A stretch of DNA of 64,000 nt, taken from the NCBI GenBank assembly GCA_020201035.1, contig JAIVHO010000031.1, forward strand, positions 230,122 to 294,121. Direction: 5' to 3'. The DNA comes from Bacteroidales bacterium (GTDB taxonomy: Bacteria > Bacteroidota > Bacteroidia > Bacteroidales > VadinHA17). This document shows positions 16,628 through 24,929 of this stretch, one piece after another. The position numbers were made by a program, and so were the translations under genes. The notes beneath the pieces were generated by a model. The model saw only the letters and a program-made list of their open reading frames with translations, made no database searches and was not told the DNA's origin. Position 1 is the first letter of the stretch; every line of letters begins with the position of its first letter.

Positions 16628-17748
16628 AATTTCAGGGGAAGTCTTACTGTAAAAACAGAACCTTCACCCGGACTGCTTTTTACATCTATGCTTCCCTTAT
16701 ACAATTCTACAACTTTTTTTACAATTGAGAGACCCAATCCGCTACCCAAAATATTTTTAGTCTGTTCATTCCGTATTCTTACAAACTCATTAAACAGCAT
16801 TCCTATCTCCTCCTTGCTCATTCCTATGCCTGTATCTGACACGGTGATTACAGCACTTCTTTCATCAGAATCCATAACAATATCCACCCTGCCCCCGTCC
16901 CGGTTATATTTTACAGCATTTGACAGCAGATTATTGCATATCATTTCAAGATCATCAGGATCAGCCATCATGGTTACCTCCTTTCTGACCTCCTTATGCA
17001 GCTCCACATCTCTCTGTATTGCATAGGGTTGTACTGTTCCCAGTGCATTTTCACACACTGCTCCAAGCTGTACCTCCCGTACTTTATCTTCCCGTATCTC
17101 GAATCGTATCCTGGTAAAGTCGAGCAGGTCAAGTATCAGGTTACGCATGCCCTGAATTCGTTTGACCGATCTCTCAATCATGGGCATATAATTGTCTATG
17201 CTCTCCCCCTCTCCCTTTTCAAGCATGATCTTAAGATATCCCTCAATCGCATTAAGGGGCGATTTCAGTTCATGGGAGAGAACTGAGAGAAACTGGTATC
17301 TTATCTTTTTCCCCTCCTGCTTCATCCGGGATGTAATACGCCTGAGGTATAATTGTTTGGAGATATTCTCAATGGAGGATTTCAGCTCTTGTGGTGTAAA
17401 TGGTTTGGGTATAAAATCGGATGCTCCGTTTCTGGTTGCCCGAACGGCAACATCAAGAGAAGCGTAGGAGGTAATCATGGCAACTACCATATCATAGTTT
17501 CTGTTCCTCACATATTCAAGCACCTCCACACCCTGTATTCCGGGCAGTTTATTATCAAGGAGCAGGATGTCGGGCATCCACTCTTCAATTACTTCTATTC
17601 CCTCCTCTCCTGAAGCCACTTCACGCAACAGATAAGTAAAATCATCATCCATAAAGGGATAGGAGACCCTGAAGTTCCGGAGTATCCGTGAAACTCCTGA
17701 TCGTATTCCGGGCTCATCATCCACCACAAGTATTTTTAGTTCAGCCAT
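16624..17748 (-). CDS. Receiver-histidine kinase hybrid (REC-HisKA-HATPase)
   Basis: 374 residues. An N-terminal receiver domain (KILVVDDEPGIRSG, phospho-Asp in DILLLDNKLPG, KPFTPQEL) is followed by a dimerisation/phospho-acceptor domain (SVLSHELKSPLNAIEGYL) and a HATPase_c domain (NLLSNAVKYN, VSDTGIGM, GSGLGLSIV). There is no membrane segment, so it is cytoplasmic and would take input through its receiver. It overlaps the upstream response regulator by 8 bp and rex by 4 bp, so the genes are translationally coupled. The receiver first, kinase second layout suggests a relay from the HydS/kinase. Confidence 0.9.
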   Translation of the reverse strand: MAELKILVVDDEPGIRSGVSRILRNFRVSYPFMDDDFTYLLREVASGEEGIEVIEEWMPDILLLDNKLPGIQGVEVLEYVRNRNYDMVVAMITSYASLDVAVRATRNGASDFIPKPFTPQELKSSIENISKQLYLRRITSRMKQEGKKIRYQFLSVLSHELKSPLNAIEGYLKIMLEKGEGESIDNYMPMIERSVKRIQGMRNLILDLLDFTRIRFEIREDKVREVQLGAVCENALGTVQPYAIQRDVELHKEVRKEVTMMADPDDLEMICNNLLSNAVKYNRDGGRVDIVMDSDERSAVITVSDTGIGMSKEEIGMLFNEFVRIRNEQTKNILGSGLGLSIVKKVVELYKGSIDVKSSPGEGSVFTVRLPLKL

Positions 17749-18148
17749 CCTGAAACTTTAAAAGTTTAACAATTGCTGCATCCAGCTGTTCGGCTCCGGG
17801 ACCTTTTTCCAGATAAAGGTCAGCCCTTATCCACTCTCTCTCACGACTGCTGTCAAGTCCGAATGACATACCAGTCTCACGGGTTACTGCAGTTGAGAGG
17901 ATGACCGGAACATCAGGATACAATCTCCTTATTTTATAGCATAGTATGAACCCGCTGTCCTCATTCTCCATCATCAGGTCAAATACGGCTATATCCGGTT
18001 TAATCTTCTCAAGAACCTTCTCGGCCTCAAACTGACCGGTAGCCCGTATCACCTCATATCCTGCCTTCTCCAGTCCATGAGCTATCTGAAACAGGTAATC
18101 AGGATCATCATCTGCAATCAGTACCCTTATCTTATTCTTTTCTGTCAT
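17741..18148 (-). CDS. Stand-alone response regulator (receiver only)
   Basis: 135 residues made of one receiver domain: acidic pocket VLIADDDPDYLF, phospho-Asp in DIAVFDLMMEND, and conserved Thr/Ser and Lys positions later (STAVTRETG, LEKGPGAEQ). There is no DNA-binding output domain. It lies between the HydS/kinase gene (65 bp upstream) and the receiver-kinase (8-bp overlap), so it probably shuttles phosphate between them. Confidence 0.87.
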   Translation of the reverse strand: MTEKNKIRVLIADDDPDYLFQIAHGLEKAGYEVIRATGQFEAEKVLEKIKPDIAVFDLMMENEDSGFILCYKIRRLYPDVPVILSTAVTRETGMSFGLDSSREREWIRADLYLEKGPGAEQLDAAIVKLLKFQDG

Positions 18149-18213
18149 CCTTCTATCTGCTAATATAATAACTATATCTGTTTTACAGCTCTGCCGGGGA
18201 GCGCATTCAGGTA

Positions 18214-19548
18214 TCAGGTTTGCCCGGCCTGTCTGGGGAGGGTAATCCTGAATAGTGTACCACGTTCCTTAGTTTCATTCCCTGTCTCTGACTCAACCAC
18301 TATCTTTCCACGGTGCATCTTTACAATGCCATATGCTGTTGCAAGCCCCAGACCGGTCCCTTTACCTGTCGATTTGGTGGTAAAAAAGGGCTCAAAAATT
18401 TTAGGCAGGTGTTCAGCAGGTATTCCGGGACCATTATCTGACACCTCAATAATAACGTTATCCTTTTCACCATCCCTGTCACCATCCAGTTTCAGTCTCA
18501 CAACACCCTCTTCTCCAAGGGCATCCACACTGTTCTTTATAAGGTTTGAAACAACCTGTGTCATCTGTTCCATATCGGCCATCACCTCGGGATCCTTCAG
18601 GTTGTCAACAAACTCTATCGATATTCCTGAAGGTATAATAACCGACTCTATACTTTTTCTGACCAGCTGACGCAGATCAATAAAGTCATGACTTACCTGG
18701 TTTTTCCTCGAAAAATTGAGAAGACCTGCCACTATTGACTTACATCTTCCTGCCTGTTCAGCAATTAACTGCAAATCACCCCTCAGGGGATCGTTCTTCT
18801 CACACTCCTCAAGCAGTATATTGCTGTACATTATAACAACCCCGAGCGGATTGTTGAGTTCATGGGCAATGCCGGCAGAGAGCTGGCCCATATGTGCCAG
18901 TTTTTCAGACTGTTTAAGTGCCTGCCGCATCGTTGAAAGTTTCTCATTGGAGAGCGCCAGGTCCTTCACTGAGTCATGCAGCTTTTCAATGGTATGAGGC
19001 AGGCACATCTCAACCTCGGCCAGCCCCTTGGTGATGGCAACAGCATGATCAATGCAACTCTCATAGCCGCAGGCGCCGCAATTGAGATGATCTGATTCAA
19101 CGTACTTTCCCATCTCCCTGAGCACCCTTTCAACCTCTGCCTCCTCCGGGGTCAGCAACCTTCTGTCGTCAGGAGTAAATGAGGCCGAAAGGTTGGTGTT
19201 GCTGAATTTCCTGATCCATTGCTTCCAGCTGCTGATGTCAATACTCTTCAGCTTCTCACGGGCATAGCTGCTGACATGTGCGCGCCTGTTGTAATACTTA
19301 CCCTGCTCTGACATTCCAGGGCCCATAATACAACCCTTACAACAGAGCAGTTCAAGATGCTGATCACTAATCAGACCAGCTTCAAACTCCTTTATCGCCT
19401 CCTGGAAGAGAATTCTACCTTCTGCTGCCAGAATATTACCATCAACGGCATCATCATTTATTCCTGCAGTCTGCAACAAGCCCCTTGCCACAGGAAAGAT
19501 TTCTGGCCATTGCAACCATTGGAGAGACAAGGGGTGCCAGATTATCAA
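18214..19548 (-). CDS. HydS-type sensor, C-terminal fragment: H-domain end, 4Fe-4S (Fes) domain, histidine kinase
   Basis: 444 codons are open, but the first about 18 residues are an out-of-frame reading of the upstream fragment. Homology resumes at FPVARGLLQTAGI. Seen in order are the H-domain motif-3 equivalent LLCCKGCIMGPGM, the spacer FTPDDRRL, a Fes/4Fe-4S domain (CGACGYESCIDHA), a coiled coil, HisKA (AGIAHELNNPLGVV) and HATPase_c (NLIKNSVDAL, GTGLGLATAYG). The frame-intact paralogue at 24930-26795 shows that about 70 codons, including the motif-2 cysteine, are missing between this and the next fragment. It may be a pseudogene, a split gene or a frameshifted product. A real in-frame start is not evident. 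Confidence 0.75.
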   Translation of the reverse strand: MIIWHPLSLQWLQWPEIFPVARGLLQTAGINDDAVDGNILAAEGRILFQEAIKEFEAGLISDQHLELLCCKGCIMGPGMSEQGKYYNRRAHVSSYAREKLKSIDISSWKQWIRKFSNTNLSASFTPDDRRLLTPEEAEVERVLREMGKYVESDHLNCGACGYESCIDHAVAITKGLAEVEMCLPHTIEKLHDSVKDLALSNEKLSTMRQALKQSEKLAHMGQLSAGIAHELNNPLGVVIMYSNILLEECEKNDPLRGDLQLIAEQAGRCKSIVAGLLNFSRKNQVSHDFIDLRQLVRKSIESVIIPSGISIEFVDNLKDPEVMADMEQMTQVVSNLIKNSVDALGEEGVVRLKLDGDRDGEKDNVIIEVSDNGPGIPAEHLPKIFEPFFTTKSTGKGTGLGLATAYGIVKMHRGKIVVESETGNETKERGTLFRITLPRQAGQT

Positions 19549-20017
19549 TCAGGTTGGGATGGTAATATTTGATATAGTTTACTATGGATGGACAATCTGA
19601 TGAAATATAGTATTGTGTTTTACGAATATCAACCAGTTCTTTGTATGCATCTGCCACCAGGTCTGCTCCAAAAGCCACCTCATAAACAGATGAAAACCCC
19701 AGGGCCCTTACCATCCCGGTAAACTGACCGGAATCCATATCATAAAACTCCGCTGGAAAACTGGGAGCTATCATTGCTGCAACCTTTCCTCCTTTAAGCA
19801 GTTCCTCCACCCTGTCGCCGGTTTTCAGGTATACTTTTGCTCCCTGGCTGCATACCCTTGTACAGTTGCCACATCCGATACACCTGTCGCTCATCACCTC
19901 TGCCTGACCATTCTCTATCCTTATGGCCTTGGCCGGACACTCCCTCACACAGGTATAACAGGTTCTGCATAGCTCCCGCCGGGTATAAACAAGTTCTGTC
20001 AGAATATCTCCTCCCAT
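19454..20017 (-). CDS. HydS-type sensor, N-terminal fragment: 2x[4Fe-4S] and start of H-domain
   Basis: The ATG at 20017 overlaps the hydA stop as TGATG, so translation is coupled. The roughly 187-residue product has two ferredoxin motifs (CRTCYTCVRECP and CIGCGNCTRVCS), then the start of a group C/D [FeFe]-hydrogenase domain with ISSDCPSIVNYIKYYHP and NLAPLVSPMVAMAR. After MAR the frame differs from its paralogue and stops within 10 codons. The other reading frame then carries the rest of the protein. The relay-cysteine position of motif 1 is Asp. Confidence 0.75.
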   Translation of the reverse strand: MGGDILTELVYTRRELCRTCYTCVRECPAKAIRIENGQAEVMSDRCIGCGNCTRVCSQGAKVYLKTGDRVEELLKGGKVAAMIAPSFPAEFYDMDSGQFTGMVRALGFSSVYEVAFGADLVADAYKELVDIRKTQYYISSDCPSIVNYIKYYHPNLIDNLAPLVSPMVAMARNLSCGKGLVADCRNK

Positions 20018-21750
20018 CACATCAGTACATCACGTTCAATATATTCTCTTCCGGCTATATCTGTATAACCGCTATTTCCATTATCATCTCTCTTATCCTG
20101 GATAAGGGTAAGCAATTTCTTTGTTTCGGGGTTCCTTGAAGGAAGAGGCATTGAATGGTTCTCCTCGCCTCTCACTATCTGCCTGTATCTCTCCCTGGGA
20201 CCGTCAGCACCCGCTCCGAATCCGAGTCCTCCACCATTTACACAACCGCCTCTGCATACGACAACCTCAACAAAGTCAAATTTACGGCCTGCGTCCATAC
20301 CCTCCTTCAGGCGATCAAAAGAGGTTAATCCATCGACCACTGCAAAAAGGTAATCCCTTTTTGAGGTACTGAATGATATCTCACGGTATAAACCCGGTGT
20401 GCGAAACCTTTTTATGTCCTGGGAAGTTAATCCCGGACCTCCCTCTGTCTCTGACAGAATTCTGGCGACCCCTTCGGCCACGCCGCCTGAAATTTCTGCC
20501 AAATCTGCCGTAAAGCTCCTGAGGGACAGCGGTTCGTCAGCAAAGCCCGATCCACTGGCTGCAAGGTCAATTCCATACAACTTGAGCAATCTGACAAGTT
20601 CCCTTACCGTCAGCACAGAATCAACGCCTGGCTGCGCTCCCTGGATAAGATTGTCTCTTCTGGCATCAAATTTTGCTGCCAGGCATGGTGAAACACTTAC
20701 CCTTCTTACTTTTACTTCCTCCCTACCCGCCTCTTCTCCCTGAATAAGCGGTATCAGTGTTCCTGTTATTAACTGCGGGGTTTTCAGTTTTGATATATCT
20801 TTCAGAAGGTTATGACCCGACTGCTCCGCATGCTTTATCCAGGAAGGACAATGGGATGAATAAATTGGTGTATCCCTGCCGTTCTCCCTCCCTGTCGCCA
20901 GCTCTTCAGCCAGCAGCGATAGCATAATATCTGTTCCGGAGCCTGTTGAATAGATTCTGTGAAAACCTATATTCCTGAGTGCACTGTTGAGCTGCCTTTC
21001 AAAAAGAGCGGTAAATCTTAACCCCATCTCCTCTGCCACTCCATATGCTGCAAGAGGGGAATAGAACAATGCAGTGAGGGTCTTCTCATCTGCAAGATAG
21101 TCCTCCACCTCTGAGATCGAGCTTTTCTCATGCAGTGCACTGGTAGGACACACCTTAACACACTGTCCGCAAAAAAGGCAATTTGAAAGATTAAGATCAT
21201 AATCCATTGCCACCCCGATATGGGTATTCTCGCCGCGTGAAAGAAAATCAAAAGTTCCTGCTCCCACCTCCTCTTCACAAACTCTTACACATCTGCCACA
21301 TACAATGCATTTTACCGGTTCCCTGGTTATTGCCTCTCCTGAGAGATCACCCTTGCGGCCCTGCTTCTGATAGTTACCCTGTTGTTTTTCACGAAGATTG
21401 AGTTCATAGGCAAGGTTCTGCAGTTCACATGCCAGGTTACGGTCACACGACAGGCAGTCGTGTGGATGACTTGAAAGCAGTAGTTCAACTATTGTACGCC
21501 TTGCCTCCACAACCCTGGAAGAGTGTGTTTTAATCTTCATCCATTCAGATACCGGCTGTGAGCAGGCAGTTACCAGTGAGGGTGATCCCTCCACCTCCAC
21601 CACACATATCCTGCATGCACCTGTAGGCGTTAAGCCGGGCAGTCTGCAGAATGTTGGAATATCAATACCGTTACTGTTAAGGGCAGAGAGAATGGTCTCA
21701 CCCTTTTCAGCCTTTATCCTTCTGCCGTTTACTTCAATAATTACATGCAT
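20017..21750 (-). CDS. HydA-like [FeFe]-hydrogenase subunit with non-canonical active-site residues
   Basis: 577 residues with the HydA layout of trimeric bifurcating hydrogenases. It has an N-terminal [2Fe-2S] domain (C35, C46, C49, C63), a His-ligated [4Fe-4S] site (H95, C99, C102, C108), two [4Fe-4S] motifs (CIVCGRCVRVC, CLFCGQCVKVCP), then an H-domain. The four cysteines that hold the H-cluster cubane are present (C301, C356, C499, C503). Motif 1 reads SSHCPSW rather than TSCCPxW, so the proton-relay cysteine is His300. Motif 2 is SPCLAAKFD (Met to Ser354), motif 3 is VVCRGGC (Met to Val497), and the Glu pair of the usual IMEE stretch reads LSLL. It follows hydB by 2 bp. Activity cannot be assumed. 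Confidence 0.85.
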   Translation of the reverse strand: MHVIIEVNGRRIKAEKGETILSALNSNGIDIPTFCRLPGLTPTGACRICVVEVEGSPSLVTACSQPVSEWMKIKTHSSRVVEARRTIVELLLSSHPHDCLSCDRNLACELQNLAYELNLREKQQGNYQKQGRKGDLSGEAITREPVKCIVCGRCVRVCEEEVGAGTFDFLSRGENTHIGVAMDYDLNLSNCLFCGQCVKVCPTSALHEKSSISEVEDYLADEKTLTALFYSPLAAYGVAEEMGLRFTALFERQLNSALRNIGFHRIYSTGSGTDIMLSLLAEELATGRENGRDTPIYSSHCPSWIKHAEQSGHNLLKDISKLKTPQLITGTLIPLIQGEEAGREEVKVRRVSVSPCLAAKFDARRDNLIQGAQPGVDSVLTVRELVRLLKLYGIDLAASGSGFADEPLSLRSFTADLAEISGGVAEGVARILSETEGGPGLTSQDIKRFRTPGLYREISFSTSKRDYLFAVVDGLTSFDRLKEGMDAGRKFDFVEVVVCRGGCVNGGGLGFGAGADGPRERYRQIVRGEENHSMPLPSRNPETKKLLTLIQDKRDDNGNSGYTDIAGREYIERDVLM

Positions 21751-21752
21751 GA

Positions 21753-23705
21753 TTATCTAACAATTACTGCCCCGAATTTACAAACCTCAAAACAGAGCCC
21801 GCATCCGGCACATCTCTCCTCCACAATAAAGTGAGGCTGCAGCCTGGTACCATATATGGCTCCTGCCGGACATCTCACGGCACACAGGGTACATCCTGTA
21901 CACTTTTCAACATCGATAGAAAAAATCCTCAGTCCCCTGCAGTGACCGGTTCTGCAGATACGGTCAAATATATGCTCCTCAAGCTCCGCCCTGAATCCGG
22001 TCATAAGATCAAGCAGCAGGTTGGGCGCATTTTGTCCCAATCCGCATAACGACGTCTCCTTCATAACCCTTGCAATTGTCTCAAGCTGCATTACACCCCT
22101 GAACCTTGAAAGAGCACTCTCGCCTTCCGCTTCCGAGGGCCTTGAGGTAACTGAATTCATAATATAATGCAATCTGCCGGTACCCTCACGGCATGGAATA
22201 CACTTACCACAGCTCTGGTCTTTTAAAAATGCAAGAGAATACCTTACCAGATCAACCAGGCAGGTAGCTTCACCCAAAAGCACCACTCCTCCTGAGCCGA
22301 GTGAAACGGATTGATTGGCCGCTTCATCAAAATCAATCTTTAATCCTGTTGCTGCAGGAGGAAGGATATGGCCGGCCGGACCGCCAAGCAGCACTCCCTT
22401 CAGTTCATCTCCTCCCACAACACCGTCACAGACATTATTTATCAGATAGTCTATGCTTTTGCCCATCTCCACCTCAACCAGTCCTTTGAGCCTGGCATCT
22501 CCCGTAACATAAAACAGTTTTGTCCCTGGACATCCTTCACTGCCTGTTCCCCGGTAATGATCAGGACCATCCCTCATAATAACCGGAATGTTAGCGAGTG
22601 TTTCAGGATTATTTATTATTGTGGGAAACCCCTTGTATCCGTTGGTGGCAGGATAGGGCGGCTTCAGCTGTGGCATGCCTCTTTTCCCCTCCAGACTGCT
22701 GATCAAGGCAGTCTCTTCGCCACATACAAATGCACCGGGATTAATCCGTAGCTCTATATTAAAACTGAATCCGCTGTCAAAAATATCATATCCCAGGAGT
22801 CCGGTCGCACGTGCCGCCTCTATAGCCTCTGATACAACCCTTACGGCATAATCAGACCTGTTATGTATTGCTATTATCCCCTGGCCGGCACCCGTTGCAT
22901 ATCCGGCAATTGCCATTCCTTCAATAACAGAGTGGGGCTGAGTCTCAAGCAGCAGTGTATCGGTTGAACTTCCCGGATCACTCTCCATCGCATTGCACAC
23001 TATATACCTGGTAGCTGAATCGGTGGCAAGTGCATTTTTCCACTTTTCTGCTGTGAAATATCCCGATCCGCTCCTGCCCCTGAGCTGCGCAGCTTCTACG
23101 GTACTTACAACCTCTTCCATTGTAAAATTACGGATCGTCCTTACCAGACTTGTATATCCACCACGTGCAATGTAACCTGCTGCATCAGATGGATTATAAC
23201 AATTAAAATTATTCAGTACCTGCCTTCTCTGAGAAACAATCCATTTAATGTCATCTACCCAGACAATACCCGGCCAGGCCTCAAAACCCCTGTTCCCCTG
23301 TTGTCCTATAAGGTCACTCTCAGGTATATCATTATGGAAAACACCATTAATGACACCATCTATTTTTTCCGGCGTTACATTCCTGAATATCAATCTGTTT
23401 CTGCCAGGCATCTGTACAGACACCATGGGAATATAGTTTAAAGGCCCCTGATAGCCGGCAGCCACAAGATCGGCCTCAATATCATGATCGTCCATAAACT
23501 CCCTGACTGCCCGCCAGGTATCCATTGCCCCTGCAAGTATGGCACCACCGGAGAATCCAACCCTGATAACAGGCCTCACAACCTTGTCGCCACGCAACAT
23601 GGCAAGCCTTACCCTATCTTCAGAGGCGGGTCCGGTTTCGTGAGCCGAAAGAAGTATCCTCTTTAGAAAAGAGATCTCATTTTCAAGCCGAGCAGACTTA
23701 TTCAT
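21753..23705 (-). CDS. HydB/NuoF-like flavoprotein subunit with altered FMN loops
   Basis: 650 residues with the HydB layout: N-terminal thioredoxin-like domain (about 40-115), NuoF FMN/NAD(H) core (about 140-440), [4Fe-4S] site CGKCIPCREGTG (C499, C502, C505, plus the later SLCGLG), and two C-terminal [4Fe-4S] motifs (CTGCTLCAVRCP, CAGCGLCFEVCK). The usual thioredoxin-like [2Fe-2S] cysteines are absent (VGFSGGAILAG, AGYQGPLNYIP). FMN motifs differ from consensus: RGRSGSGYF for RGRGGxGFP, NAMESDPG for N(A/G)DEGDPG, and IIAIHNRSDY for YIYxRxEYP. GAFVCGEETALISSLEGKRG is intact. It overlaps hydC by 8 bp. Confidence 0.85.
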   Translation of the reverse strand: MNKSARLENEISFLKRILLSAHETGPASEDRVRLAMLRGDKVVRPVIRVGFSGGAILAGAMDTWRAVREFMDDHDIEADLVAAGYQGPLNYIPMVSVQMPGRNRLIFRNVTPEKIDGVINGVFHNDIPESDLIGQQGNRGFEAWPGIVWVDDIKWIVSQRRQVLNNFNCYNPSDAAGYIARGGYTSLVRTIRNFTMEEVVSTVEAAQLRGRSGSGYFTAEKWKNALATDSATRYIVCNAMESDPGSSTDTLLLETQPHSVIEGMAIAGYATGAGQGIIAIHNRSDYAVRVVSEAIEAARATGLLGYDIFDSGFSFNIELRINPGAFVCGEETALISSLEGKRGMPQLKPPYPATNGYKGFPTIINNPETLANIPVIMRDGPDHYRGTGSEGCPGTKLFYVTGDARLKGLVEVEMGKSIDYLINNVCDGVVGGDELKGVLLGGPAGHILPPAATGLKIDFDEAANQSVSLGSGGVVLLGEATCLVDLVRYSLAFLKDQSCGKCIPCREGTGRLHYIMNSVTSRPSEAEGESALSRFRGVMQLETIARVMKETSLCGLGQNAPNLLLDLMTGFRAELEEHIFDRICRTGHCRGLRIFSIDVEKCTGCTLCAVRCPAGAIYGTRLQPHFIVEERCAGCGLCFEVCKFGAVIVR

Positions 23706-24168
23706 TTTTTATCCCCTTGATAAATTTTCTGATCCCGGCCACAGGATCATCTCCATCTTCAAACAACACAGGTTCTCCATTATAAAGAACAACGGGGCCC
23801 TTCTGACAGGCACCACGACACCCTGTAAGATCAAGACTCCACTGCGAATCAGTGCTTACACCACCGGGTAATACACCCGTCTCATCTTCAATCATACGGG
23901 TGATCATCTCCGATCCTCTCATCCAGCATGTTGCCCCGCAGCATACAACAAAATGGTTACTGCCCCTCCTCCTGAACCTGAATTCATCATAGAACGTGGC
24001 AAGGGAGTATATCCTGGCAGTACTGATGCCCAGATATTCTCCTGTCACTGCAACAGCCTCCTCGTCAATAAAGCCCCTCTCCTCCTGTATCTTCATAAGG
24101 ATTGGAATCAGATGCTCCCTTGATGCTCCGGTGTATTGTCTGAATATATTTGACAGATAGTTTTCCAT
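23698..24168 (-). CDS. HydC/NuoE-like [2Fe-2S] subunit
   Basis: 156 residues from the ATG at 24168 (MENYLSNIFRQ). The frame opens further upstream at a TTG at 24213, but that codon lies under the probable -7 promoter box (24211-24218), so the ATG is preferred. The NuoE fold is seen in IPILMKIQEERGFI and IYSLATFYDEF. The [2Fe-2S] ligands are CCGATC (Cx4C) and CRGAC (Cx3C). It is the first gene of the operon and would carry electrons to HydB. Unlike HydA and HydB its cofactor motifs look normal. Confidence 0.88.
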   Translation of the reverse strand: MENYLSNIFRQYTGASREHLIPILMKIQEERGFIDEEAVAVTGEYLGISTARIYSLATFYDEFRFRRRGSNHFVVCCGATCWMRGSEMITRMIEDETGVLPGGVSTDSQWSLDLTGCRGACQKGPVVLYNGEPVLFEDGDDPVAGIRKFIKGIKNE

Positions 24169-24210
24169 TCCCTCTGAATAACTAAAAACCTGTTTAAAAC
24201 GTGATTTGCA

Positions 24211-24218
24211 CAAATATA
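24211..24218 (-). promoter_or_regulatory. Probable -7 box of the hydCBA operon
   Basis: CAAATATA on the plus strand reads TATATTTG on the minus strand, a full match to TAnnTTTG. It is 43 bp upstream of the hydC ATG. No clean TTTG -33 box lies at the expected distance. Confidence 0.5.
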
Positions 24219-24249
24219 AAAATAATTATAATTGTTATCACTAAAACAG

Positions 24250-24265
24250 TGTTATTTTATTAACA
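24250..24265. promoter_or_regulatory. Candidate Rex operator upstream of hydC
   Basis: TGTTATTTTATTAACA is a dyad with TGTTA and TAACA arms and matches the core of the Rex consensus (TTGTTAAnnnnTTAACAA) except at one inner base. It sits just upstream of the hydC -7 box, in the operon that encodes rex. A second small dyad, CACTAAAACAGTG (24239-24251), adjoins it. Confidence 0.45.
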
Positions 24266-24505
24266 TCTTAGGACAACGACCATCCTCCATCTGCATTTTC
24301 CCGCCCTGCAATACTTAAGCAAGACGCAAAAGTTGAAAAAAGGAAGAGAGTTAACACCGAAGGCACCTGACAGGCAGTTTCCCTATTTGCTTCAGGTTTC
24401 AGTTAAATATATAGCGCTGGATATCATCTTTTTAATAATGCCAAAAGCTGTTTAAGTCTCCATCTGCGCCATACCGGAAAGCAATCTTTTAAAATATTTA
24501 AGGAA

Positions 24506-24532
24506 TTGTTATTCAGGAATTATGTATTTTTG
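24506..24532 (+). promoter_or_regulatory. Probable promoter of the ferredoxin-HydS-SpoIIE operon
   Basis: TATTTTTG at 24525-24532 matches TAnnTTTG. A TTG at 24506-24508 could serve as -33, though the 16-bp spacing is short. The box is 21 bp before the GTG start. The rest of the 24169-24552 divergent region is AT-rich without a gene. Confidence 0.45.
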
Positions 24533-24552
24533 AACTGTTATTACAAAAACAG

Positions 24553-24810
24553 GTGACTTTGTCAAAAACATATAACATAACGATTTGCATGGGAAGTTCC
24601 TGTTTCTCAAGGGGCAATAAAGAGATACTTGAGAAAATAAGAGAATTTATAACAAGGCATCACCTTACCGACAGGGTTATTCTACGGGGATCACATTGTC
24701 TGGGAAACTGCAGTAAAGGTCCATCGATGATTGTTGATGACAGGCTTATCTCTCCTCTCTCAATAGTCACAATTGACTCAATTCTGGAGAAAGAGCTGAA
24801 AACCGGATAA
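24553..24810 (+). CDS. Thioredoxin-like [2Fe-2S] ferredoxin
   Basis: 85 residues from a GTG start at 24553; a TTG two codons later is an alternative. The [2Fe-2S] pattern is CMGSSC (Cx4C) and CLGNC (Cx3C), as in the thioredoxin-like ferredoxins related to NuoE. Such small ferredoxins often accompany HydS-type sensors in hydrogenase clusters. It is the first gene of the divergent plus-strand operon. Its TAA stop coincides with the first bases of repeat copy 3, so the repeat may define its C-terminus. Confidence 0.82.
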   Translation: MTLSKTYNITICMGSSCFSRGNKEILEKIREFITRHHLTDRVILRGSHCLGNCSKGPSMIVDDRLISPLSIVTIDSILEKELKTG

Positions 24811-24921
24811 ATGGTATTATACCCCAGGGCAAGCCCTGGATCCTTCTTTCCGGGGCAAGCCCCGGGGAATTTAACCACACCCTCTCGTCCGCCGAAGCGG
24901 AACGCGAAGGTGGATTAAAAA
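24808..24921 (+). repeat. Interspersed structured repeat, copy 3
   Basis: Same element as copy 1, with all three hairpins kept. It fills nearly the whole gap between the ferredoxin stop and the next ATG (24930), so it must be transcribed within the operon mRNA. Confidence 0.92.
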
Positions 24922-24929
24922 CAGAGACT

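Noticed and set aside
24169-24213. TTG start at 24213 for HydC
   Set aside because: It overlaps the -7 promoter box; the ATG at 24168 gives the normal NuoE N-terminus.
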